Shown: piece after piece, positions 8,085 to 15,518 of the stretch
Layout of the letters: each line of letters begins with the position of its first letter
Numbering within the stretch: position 1 is the first letter of the stretch
NCBI GenBank assembly: GCA_026397725.1
Contig: JAPLUI010000016.1
Location: forward strand, 1 to 38,809
Source of the DNA: Verrucomicrobiota bacterium
Lineage (GTDB): Bacteria > Verrucomicrobiota > Verrucomicrobiia > Verrucomicrobiales > Akkermansiaceae
DNA length: 38,809 bases
Direction of reading: 5' to 3'
Program-made: the position numbers and the translations under genes
The notes under the pieces: generated by a model
Database searches by the model: none
What the model was told of the DNA's origin: nothing
What the model saw: only the letters and a program-made list of their open reading frames with translations

Positions 8085-9695
8085 ATGAGAACATTCCTGC
8101 TGCCCCCTGTCATCGCCACTCTTGTTTCCGCAGCGGTGCTCGTCGCCGTTACGATGGACACGGCGCGAGCGGGCGCGGTGGAGGAGGCACTGGCCAACGG
8201 CGAGGCGGCGGGCGAGGCCTTCGAGCGCTGTGACCGGTTCGTGCGGGGGTGGCTGGCGCATGCGGACCCGGAGACCGGGCTGATCCCGCGCAATCTGCGG
8301 GATTCGCCCTACTGGAATGGCCGCGACGCGGCGGCGGACAACTGGCCGTTCATGGTGCTCACCACGTATTTCACCGACGAGGCGCTGTTCAACGGACGGA
8401 TGAAGGACATGCTCGCCACCGAGCAGCGGCTGACCTCGCGGATCGGGCGCTTGCCCGACGATTACGATTTCAAGAAGCGCGGCTGGCGGCGTGAAAAACT
8501 TCAGCCGCTGGAGATCATGTTCGATGCCGCGGAATATATGAAGGACGGGCTGATTCCGCTCACGGAACTGCTAGGACCGAGCCCGTGGTCGGAACGCATG
8601 ACCGGAATCCTTGACGACATGTGGCAGAACGCGGCGGTCGCAACCCCCTTCGGGATGATCACCTCGGTCAATATCGAGGTGCAGGGCGATCAGTTGCAGA
8701 CGCTGGCCCGGTGCTGGTGGCTAACAGGCAACGAACGCTATCGCGAACTGGCCTTCCGCATGGCCGACTATTTCCTGCTAGGCACGCACCACCCGACGCG
8801 GGATATGCACCAACTGCGGCTGCGCGATCACGGCTGCGAGGTCATCTTCGGCCTGTGCGAAGTCTATGCCATCGCGCACTTCACCGCGCCCGGGAAGAAG
8901 GCCGCATACCGCAAGCCGCTCTATCAGATGATCGACCGCGTGCTGGAGGTCGGGCGCAACGAGCACGGCCTGTTTTTCGACGAGATCGATCCGATCGCCG
9001 GCAAGCCGCTCACGACACGACTCGCCGACACGTGGGGTTACACCTTCAACGGCATCTATACCGTATGGCTGCTAGACCACCACCAGCCGTACCGCGAAGC
9101 CTGTATCAAACCACTGAAATTTCTTGCGGCGCACTATCGGAATTATCCATGGGAGGGCACCAGCCAGGATGGCTATGCCGATTCCATCGAGAGTTCCATC
9201 GACCTCTACAATGTCGAGCCGGTGCCGGAAGTCACCTCTTGGATCGAAAGCGAAATCCGGGTGATGTGGGCGAAGCAGCAGCCCGACGGGGTGATCGAAG
9301 GCTGGCATGGTGACGGGAATTTCGCCAGGACCTCGCTGATGTATGCGTTGTGGAAAACGCAGGGGGCTTGCGTCCGGCCGTGGCGCGGCGATGTGGTGTG
9401 CGGCGCGGCGCGCGATGGCGACACCGTGGTCTTCGCGCTGCGGGCGAAAACACCGTGGCAGGGGCGGTTGGTTTTCGACCGGCCGCGCCATCGCGAGTTG
9501 CTGCACCTGCCGCTGAATTATCCACGCATCAATCAGTTTCCCGAGTGGTTCACCGTCGCAAGCAACGCGACCTATCGCGTCACCCGCGGCTCCAAAACAG
9601 AAACCATGACCGGAGCCGCGCTGCGTGACGGCATCGTCATGGATCTCACCGCCGGCGAAAGCGTGTCGATTCGAATCCAGGAAAGCAATCGTTAG
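8085..9695 (+). CDS. Exported (alpha/alpha)6-barrel-like protein of unknown activity
   Basis: This is a 536-residue protein with a signal peptide (LLPPVIATLVSAAVLVAVTMDTARA) starting at ATG 8085. A TTG at 8070 is also in frame. The mature part consists of helix-rich segments with aromatic and acidic clusters: LIPRNLRDSPYWNGRD, NIEVQGDQLQTLARCWW, RDHGCEVIFGLCEVY, and TWGYTFNGIYTVWLL. This spacing of paired helices suggests the six-hairpin glycosidase fold shared by many glycoside hydrolases and lyases. A beta-rich C-terminal end (about residues 440-536) looks like an appended sandwich domain. I do not recognise a numbered CAZy family and no catalytic pair can be assigned. It precedes HzsA-like gene 1 by 85 bases on the same strand. 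It could be a new glycosidase family or a non-catalytic relative. Confidence 0.75.
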   Translation: MRTFLLPPVIATLVSAAVLVAVTMDTARAGAVEEALANGEAAGEAFERCDRFVRGWLAHADPETGLIPRNLRDSPYWNGRDAAADNWPFMVLTTYFTDEALFNGRMKDMLATEQRLTSRIGRLPDDYDFKKRGWRREKLQPLEIMFDAAEYMKDGLIPLTELLGPSPWSERMTGILDDMWQNAAVATPFGMITSVNIEVQGDQLQTLARCWWLTGNERYRELAFRMADYFLLGTHHPTRDMHQLRLRDHGCEVIFGLCEVYAIAHFTAPGKKAAYRKPLYQMIDRVLEVGRNEHGLFFDEIDPIAGKPLTTRLADTWGYTFNGIYTVWLLDHHQPYREACIKPLKFLAAHYRNYPWEGTSQDGYADSIESSIDLYNVEPVPEVTSWIESEIRVMWAKQQPDGVIEGWHGDGNFARTSLMYALWKTQGACVRPWRGDVVCGAARDGDTVVFALRAKTPWQGRLVFDRPRHRELLHLPLNYPRINQFPEWFTVASNATYRVTRGSKTETMTGAALRDGIVMDLTAGESVSIRIQESNR

Positions 9696-9780
9696 CCATG
9701 ACCGTACCATCATCCCCAACGACCGCGCGCGCCGCATGTCAAAGCGAAGTGGCAAAGTCCTGTCACCACAAATCTCTAAC

Positions 9781-12700
9781 ATGAACATCGCATCCCTGAC
9801 CCATCGCCGTCCATTTCCTGTTAGCGTGGTTGCCGTGACGATTTCACCGCAGTTCATTCCCAGCCGCGTGCCCGGTGGCGGGACCAGACCAAGGCGTTCC
9901 CGCCGGCTGCTGCGGATCGCGTGTGCCACCGCGTGCCTTGCCGTTTGGAGTGTCATGTTCCCGGCCACCCGGGCTGATGCCGGCTCGTTAGTGATTCCCG
10001 CCTGGTCGTTTGCCCGCGGCAATGCCCGGGTCCATGCGAGTCCCGACCCATTTGCCGATGCCGGCCCGCTGGTGAGCAGCGGAGCCGAGCAGCCATGGGG
10101 TTCGAGGGTCGAATATGCCTTCGAAGTCCCGGTCGCCGGCAAGTACACGCTGCAGGTTTGTTACGCTGCGGCCGAGGCGCGGCCGATTGAGGTTTTCTTC
10201 GATGACCAGGATCTGGGCACATGCTGCATCGGCGTCACCTGCGGTCCGGCGTCCGCTGGAAAACCGGCCGAATTCACCTGGAACAGCAGCGGTGCAAAAT
10301 GGGAAATCGCCCGCAGGAATTTTGATAGCCCTTTGACCCTGCCGCTCACCAAGGGGAAGCATACGGTGATGTTGACCCGTCGCGGGCCGCTGCCTCACTT
10401 GGTGGCCCTGCGCTTGGACACCCCGGAGGCATTCCCGGCGGATTGGAAACCGCCCCAGTTCACCGTGCGGGATCTGGACAGCATTCCGGCCGCATCCCGC
10501 ACGGCCTTCCAGACTCCGGGCGGTGTGAGCGACGCGGTCTTGCGGCTGCCCATCGAGGAGATGACCGGTTTCGGATCATGCGAGATTCCCGCGTGGTCAT
10601 TCGATCGCGGCAATGTCCGGATTTTTGCCAGTCCCGATCTCTATGCCGATGTCGGACCGATTGTGGGCAACGACCCCCAGCAGACCGAGGCGGGGTTCGT
10701 GGAGTACGACCTCGACTTCCCCGCTACCGGAGAATACGCACTTCACGTCAGTTATTCAGCGGCCGAGGCGCGGCCGGTGGATGTTTTGTTAGACAACCAG
10801 AGCCAGGGCACGTGCTGCACCGGTGTCACCTTCGGTTCGGCACCCTTTGAAAATCCTGTTAGACTTACGTCTAACAGCAGCGGTGCGTTGAAGAAGTGGG
10901 AAGCGCTGTCCAAGCAGGGACGGTCCGTCAAGCTGTCGGCCACCCAGGGCAAGCACACGCTGAAGTTCACCCGCAACGGTCCGCTTCCTCACCTGATGGC
11001 CCTGCGTCTGGATGGTTTGCCGACGGAGCAACGTGCCCGCAAGGTGCGCAACCTCGACGCCGTCCCGGCCCCACAACGCGCCGCCTTTCTGCCGCCGGAC
11101 GCCGTGAACATCGGGGCCTTGCGGCTGGCCATTCAGGATACGATCACAACTTTCGGCCTGCAATATCCTGATGGGGAACAATACCTGAAGCAACTGGCCG
11201 GGTTGGAAACCCAGCAGCGCGCGCTTGAGAGCGGCACCGCCGAGGAACAGAAAACCAACGAGGACGCATTGGCGGCACTGCGGCGCCGGGCCATGCTGGC
11301 CCATCCCGAATTGAAGTTTGACAAGCTCTTGTTTCTCAAGCGCTCGAGCGGCGGCTACGGCCACACCTACAGGGATCAGTATGCCAACGACATGGGCGGC
11401 AACCTCTGCGTCCTCTCGCCGGTGAGTGCGGACGGCAAGGTCACCCCGCTCGTGCCGGAACTCGACGGCGGATTGTTCGACCGCTTCGACCTGTCGTTCG
11501 ATGCCAAAAAAGTGGTTTTCGGTTACAAAAAGAAAGACCAGCCCTTCCGCATCTATGAGATCGACATCGACCTTGTGGCCGGGAAAATGGTGCCGGAGAG
11601 TCTGCGGCAACTCACTTTCGGCATCGAGAACGAGGCCGAAGTTGTCAAAAGCAACAACGCCACTGGACGCTGTTCCTCCGGCGGCTTTGACGACATGGAT
11701 CCGTGCTATCTGCCGGATGGCAGGATCATCTTTGTCTCCACGCGCACGATGCGCAATGTCTTCTGTAATCCTTCCACCGTCACCAACCTCTATCTGATGG
11801 ACGCCGACGGCAAGAACATGCGCTGCCTCTCGGCCGGCCCGATCAATGAAACCTCGCCTGCCGTGATGAACGACGGCCGGGTGATCTATACGCGATGGGA
11901 GTATGTCGACAAGGGTCTGGCCAACGGACAGAGCCTGTGGTCGGTGCGTCCCGACGGCAGTTGTTCGGACCACGTGTATAAGAACAACACGGTCCGCCCG
12001 GCCGGAATGAGCGGTGCCCGCAGTATTCCGGGCAGCCAGCAGATCGTGACGATCGGGGGGTCGCACCATAACACGGCCTTCGGGGCGGTGATCCTGGTGA
12101 ACACCGACCGCAGCCGGACCAGCACCGAGGCAATGACTGCCATCACGCCCGAACTCGGCTATGCGTGTATGGCGCACCCCACGGCAAAGTTTGGCTTCTT
12201 CATGGACCCTTTCCCATTTTCGGAGAGATTTTTTGTCGTCTCTCACAGTCCGGGTGCTATGCCCGGCGGACCGGCGGGCTATGGGATCTACGTCCTCGAC
12301 GCATGGGGCAACCGGGCGGAGATCTATCGGGATCCGGCCTTCGCCTGCTTCGAGCCGATGCCGCTGCGTCCACGCCGCAAGCCCACGGAGATTGCCCCGC
12401 TTGTGCGGGCGGAAGATACGAAGGAAAACGTGCAGGGCTCGCTGTTCATCCAGGACATCTATCAGGGAATGACGGGTATCGAGCGCGGCAGGGTCAAGTA
12501 TGTGCGGGTCATGGGGGTGCTGCCGTGGCCATGGAACGCGCGCGACGGCAGGGTGGGCGTCGATGTCCATTGCAAGAAGATCTATGGAGTCGTGAAAGTC
12601 CACGCCGACGGATCGGCATTTTTCAACGTGCCGCCTAACGAAAACCTGTTCTTTCAAGCGCTGGATGAGGATTTCATGGCATTGCAGCAGATGCCGTCGT

Positions 12701-13299
12701 TCGTCAACCTGATGGCGGGCGAGCAACGCTCATGCATCGGCTGCCATGAACCGCGCAAGAATGCGCCGAACATCGTGCCCACCCGGGCGCTGGCCTTGGA
12801 CCAGCCCCCCCAGACGCTGGCACCACAGCCGGGCGATACCGGCCCGCGCATGGTCCATTACGCCACGGACGTGCAACCGGTCCTCGACAAGCATTGCGTG
12901 AGTTGTCACAGCGGCGAGAGCGCCAAGGGACGCTTGGATCTAACGGACGTGCCGACCGATGCCTATAACCTCTCCTACGACAAAATCATCGGGCGCGGGT
13001 TGGTCAGTTACGCCGACTGTCGCTACGGCCGGTCCAATTTCGTGGCGGTGCCGCCCTTGTCGCGCGGGTCGCATCTGAGCAAGCTGGTCGCGCAGATTCG
13101 CAAGGATCCCTGCAAGGCGGATATCACCCGCGAGGAGTTCGTCAAGATCGTCACTTGGATCGACGCCAACGTCCCGTATTACGGCACTTACTATGGCACC
13201 AAGGACCTCAAGGACAAAGGCCAACCGGACTTCCGGCCGCTGCCATTGTCCGGAAAGCCGGAGATCAGTCAACTCAGCCAACAAGGAGGCTGGCCATGA
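9781..13299 (+). CDS. HzsA-related protein 1: two CBM-like domains, propeller, two CxxCH haems
   Basis: This is a 1172-residue exported protein. ATG 9781 is chosen because the paralogue at 28719 begins identically, including the CTAAC just before the ATG. The N-terminus is long and arginine-rich (PRRSRRLL) before a hydrophobic signal segment ending near ADAGS. Two tandem galactose-binding-like (CBM6/35-type) repeats follow at about residues 62-200 and 260-400; each begins IPAWSF and contains YxLxVxYxAAEARPxxVxxD. Next is a propeller of the hydrazine-synthase-alpha middle-domain type (DDMDPCYLPDGRIIF, LYLMDADGKNM, RVIYTRWEYVDKG). It ends with a cytochrome-c-like part carrying haem motifs C985-IGC-H989 and C1039-VSC-H1043. 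It is related to HzsA but sits in no anammox context and should not be called hydrazine synthase. Electron transfer near a bound polysaccharide is an inference. Its stop overlaps the next start (ATGA), so the two are translationally coupled. Confidence 0.88.
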   Translation: MNIASLTHRRPFPVSVVAVTISPQFIPSRVPGGGTRPRRSRRLLRIACATACLAVWSVMFPATRADAGSLVIPAWSFARGNARVHASPDPFADAGPLVSSGAEQPWGSRVEYAFEVPVAGKYTLQVCYAAAEARPIEVFFDDQDLGTCCIGVTCGPASAGKPAEFTWNSSGAKWEIARRNFDSPLTLPLTKGKHTVMLTRRGPLPHLVALRLDTPEAFPADWKPPQFTVRDLDSIPAASRTAFQTPGGVSDAVLRLPIEEMTGFGSCEIPAWSFDRGNVRIFASPDLYADVGPIVGNDPQQTEAGFVEYDLDFPATGEYALHVSYSAAEARPVDVLLDNQSQGTCCTGVTFGSAPFENPVRLTSNSSGALKKWEALSKQGRSVKLSATQGKHTLKFTRNGPLPHLMALRLDGLPTEQRARKVRNLDAVPAPQRAAFLPPDAVNIGALRLAIQDTITTFGLQYPDGEQYLKQLAGLETQQRALESGTAEEQKTNEDALAALRRRAMLAHPELKFDKLLFLKRSSGGYGHTYRDQYANDMGGNLCVLSPVSADGKVTPLVPELDGGLFDRFDLSFDAKKVVFGYKKKDQPFRIYEIDIDLVAGKMVPESLRQLTFGIENEAEVVKSNNATGRCSSGGFDDMDPCYLPDGRIIFVSTRTMRNVFCNPSTVTNLYLMDADGKNMRCLSAGPINETSPAVMNDGRVIYTRWEYVDKGLANGQSLWSVRPDGSCSDHVYKNNTVRPAGMSGARSIPGSQQIVTIGGSHHNTAFGAVILVNTDRSRTSTEAMTAITPELGYACMAHPTAKFGFFMDPFPFSERFFVVSHSPGAMPGGPAGYGIYVLDAWGNRAEIYRDPAFACFEPMPLRPRRKPTEIAPLVRAEDTKENVQGSLFIQDIYQGMTGIERGRVKYVRVMGVLPWPWNARDGRVGVDVHCKKIYGVVKVHADGSAFFNVPPNENLFFQALDEDFMALQQMPSFVNLMAGEQRSCIGCHEPRKNAPNIVPTRALALDQPPQTLAPQPGDTGPRMVHYATDVQPVLDKHCVSCHSGESAKGRLDLTDVPTDAYNLSYDKIIGRGLVSYADCRYGRSNFVAVPPLSRGSHLSKLVAQIRKDPCKADITREEFVKIVTWIDANVPYYGTYYGTKDLKDKGQPDFRPLPLSGKPEISQLSQQGGWP
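10858..10875. repeat. GTTAGAC-TTAC-GTCTAAC palindrome inside HzsA-like gene 1
   Basis: A perfect seven-base inverted repeat with a four-base spacer lies in the second CBM-like domain. The paralogue at 29791-29811 lacks it. About nine of 21 bases differ across this patch, while the 170 bases to its right are almost identical between copies. It changes the conserved FTWNSSG to LTSNSSG. Confidence 0.8.
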
Positions 13300-13820
13300 A
13301 GAATCCAACGACACGTGTTTTCTCCGCATCGCTGCTGCTCGCATTGAGCGTTGCGGCACCGGCCGCCGAAAAGGACGTGGACTTCCGAGTGGATGTGTTC
13401 GTCGGGCAGCAGGACGGATATCACTCATACCGCATCCCGGCCATGGTGGCCACGGCCAAGGGGGCCGTGCTCCTGTTCTGCGAAGGCCGCAAGAACAGCC
13501 GGAGAGACAGCGGAGACATCGACCTGCTCATGAAGCGCAGCGAGGACGGGTTCTTCACGGGCCGCATGGATCATTTCCGCATCTATCGAAAGGCCCGAGA
13601 CGATTTCGCCGCGCTCGGACCCGCCCCGGCTCCGCTCACCCAGATCCCGGAAGTGTCCGGCACGGACAAGGAGCCTTCCGAGGCCGCCAATATCCACGCC
13701 TTACAACAAAAGTTTATCTATCACACCACGGCCGACTGGGAGGGCAGAACCCCGGGTGAGGTGGACGGCACGGCACCGCCGAAGTTTATGAAATGGTTTC
13801 AGGATGTCAGGGGATATTAA
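13296..13820 (+). pseudogene. Chimeric ORF: sialidase N-terminus joined to LamG/C-terminal tail
   Basis: A 174-codon frame has a good start: AAGGAGG seven bases upstream and a four-base overlap with the HzsA-like stop. Residues 1-85 are a signal peptide and the start of a GH33-type sialidase (HSYRIPAM, FCEGRKN, DSGDID, first Asp box begun at RSEDG), about 90% like the intact gene at 32182. At about base 13550 it switches to a LamG-end sequence (GRMDHFRIYRKARDDFAAL). It then ends with YHTTADW...EVDGTAPPKF...W, the tail motif of the giant HEXXH proteins. Almost the whole sialidase, its partner zincin domain, and most of a giant protein have therefore been lost by deletion. The frame is open, so a small exported protein could still be made, but all catalytic parts are missing. 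It shows the gene order that once existed here. Confidence 0.8.
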
Positions 13821-13915
13821 CTCAAGTATGACAAATCAAATAATTTTCCGCTGGCGTTTGTGAACAGGTAATCCATACTGCTCTCAACCCGGTTTTTCTT
13901 CAGGAGGTTTCCAAT

Positions 13916-15514
13916 ATGAAATGTGTTCGTTGTTCTTTGTCGCCGGCGATTCTGGCATTCACCGTGGTTGCATCAATTTGCGCGGCCCGCGCCGCAGATG
14001 TCCAATGGCCGGGCTGGCGGGGGCCTAACCGCGACGGCAAGTCGCCCGACAAGGGCCTGCTGAAAAGTTGGTCGGCCGACGGGCCGAAGCAGTTGTGGAA
14101 GGTCACGGGCATCGGCCAGGGATTTTCCAGCGTGTCGTTCGGCGGCGGTTTGATCTACATCACCGGGCGCAAGGAGGCCGGAAACCCGACAAAAGTACCC
14201 GCGGCAGAACACATCTATGTGCGCCCGGGGGATCGCAAGTACATCACCGCCATCGACATGCAGGGCAAGGTGAAGTGGTCCAGGGACGTCACTGCGGCCT
14301 ATATGGGTTTCTACAAGGGCACGCGTGCCACACCCACCTACGACAACGGCAACCTGTATCTGCTAACAGGCACGGGTGAGATCGGCTGCTACGACGCAAC
14401 CAACGGGGATGCGAAGTGGAAGCGGGATTTCAAGGAATTCAAGGCCGTGGTTCTGGCTCATGGGTTTGGTGTCAGCGAGTCGGTTCTGATCGTCGGCGAC
14501 CTGGCGATCGTCACCCCCGGCGGTGATTGCTTCATGGTGGCCCTCAACAAGAACACCGGCGAAACGGTGTGGCAATCGGGCCCATACGCCGGAGCCCAGC
14601 ATAGCTCGGCGATCCATGTGGTCTATCAGGATGTGCCGATGATCATCAATGGCTCCCACAAGGGCCTGGTCTGTGTTCATGCCAAGACCGGCAAGATCCT
14701 GTGGACCCAGGAGTTCGCCGCCAAAAACACCGCCAATGTCCCCACCCCCGCATTCGAGAACGGCTATGTCTTTTGGGCGGTCGGTTACGGAAAAGGCGGG
14801 ATCTGCATGAAACTGTCGGTGTCGGGAGAGCAAGTGACGGCCACCGAGGCCTGGCGGACGGAAGACATGGACTGCCACCACGGCGGATATGTGATCGTGG
14901 ACGGCTATATCTACGGCAACCACGCCAACGGGTGGACGTGCCTGGATCTCAAAACCGGCGCGAAGAAATGGTTCGAAACAGCGGTCGGCAAAGGCTCGCT
15001 TTGCTGGGCCGACGGCATGTTGTATCTATACAATGAGAAGGACGGCCAGGCGGGGTTGGCCACTTGCTCGCCCGCTGGCTTGGAGATGAAGGGCACCGTG
15101 CAGGTCACTGGTGAGGGACCGAGTTGGGCGCATCCGGTGGTCGCCGGCGGCAGGCTCTATCTGCGCTACGACGACAACCTCTATTGCTTCGATGTCACGG
15201 CGGACGCTCGTCCGGGCGCGATGATGCCTCGCAACCCGGACCCGCAGCGCGGGCTGTTCCAGGTGAGTTATGTGCCCGTGACGGCGGAGCAGACCATCAC
15301 CAACTCGATCGGAATGAAGTTTGAATTGATCCCTGCGGGCGAGTTCATGATGGGAGTCCCGATGCTGAATAAATGCGCGGCAAGGATGAAGGACCGGTGC
15401 ATCGCGTGCGCATCACACCGTTTACATGGGCGTGTAGCACAACGCAGGATATCTAAGAAACCAACCCAGGTGACAGTCGCTTGGAAAACCCCGCTGGAAC
15501 GGTTGGGCCAATAA
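13916..15514 (+). CDS. Exported PQQ-type beta-propeller with decayed SUMF1 C-terminus
   Basis: A 532-residue frame starting at ATG 13916, with AGGAGG eight bases upstream and a signal peptide (SPAILAFTVVASICAARA). Residues about 28-440 form a BamB/PQQ-like eight-bladed propeller with blade-end motifs NKNTGETVWQ, HAKTGKILWT, DLKTGAKKWF and MQGKVKWS. Such proteins occur as exported quinoprotein-like or scaffolding propellers; no PQQ ligand residues can be verified. From residue 460 the sequence changes to the start of a SUMF1 (formylglycine-generating-enzyme-like) domain: NSIGMKFELIPAGEFMMG. A one-base loss at about 15352-15356 then shifts the frame, and the last 50 codons are out-of-frame readthrough. 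The propeller part should still fold. The next gene starts five bases after the stop. Confidence 0.8.
   Translation: MKCVRCSLSPAILAFTVVASICAARAADVQWPGWRGPNRDGKSPDKGLLKSWSADGPKQLWKVTGIGQGFSSVSFGGGLIYITGRKEAGNPTKVPAAEHIYVRPGDRKYITAIDMQGKVKWSRDVTAAYMGFYKGTRATPTYDNGNLYLLTGTGEIGCYDATNGDAKWKRDFKEFKAVVLAHGFGVSESVLIVGDLAIVTPGGDCFMVALNKNTGETVWQSGPYAGAQHSSAIHVVYQDVPMIINGSHKGLVCVHAKTGKILWTQEFAAKNTANVPTPAFENGYVFWAVGYGKGGICMKLSVSGEQVTATEAWRTEDMDCHHGGYVIVDGYIYGNHANGWTCLDLKTGAKKWFETAVGKGSLCWADGMLYLYNEKDGQAGLATCSPAGLEMKGTVQVTGEGPSWAHPVVAGGRLYLRYDDNLYCFDVTADARPGAMMPRNPDPQRGLFQVSYVPVTAEQTITNSIGMKFELIPAGEFMMGVPMLNKCAARMKDRCIACASHRLHGRVAQRRISKKPTQVTVAWKTPLERLGQ
15286..15507 (+). pseudogene. SUMF1-domain remnant at the end of the PQQ gene
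   Basis: Beginning with NSIGMKFELIPAGEFMMG in the propeller frame, the SUMF1 signature continues in the next frame as SPDAE, an in-frame TAA (15370-15372), then MRGKDEGPVHRVRITPF. A further shift gives a YMGV-like string, followed by remnants up to an NPGDSRLENPAG-like string near 15490. At least two frame breaks and one stop are present and the 200-residue remainder is absent. It lies directly before giant HEXXH gene 1, the same position held by the intact SUMF1 gene before giant gene 2. Confidence 0.75.
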
Positions 15515-15518
15515 CAAT

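Noticed and set aside
10789..12726. 645-codon minus-strand frame inside HzsA-like gene 1
   Set aside because: The plus strand encodes two haem sites and paralogue-conserved domains; the minus frame has no recognisable motif and similar frames appear antisense to most GC-rich genes here.
9781..13299. Hydrazine synthase and an anammox interpretation
   Set aside because: Only the middle-domain and haem architecture is shared; no HzsB/HzsC, hydrazine dehydrogenase or nitrite genes occur, and such HzsA-related proteins are widespread in non-anammox bacteria.
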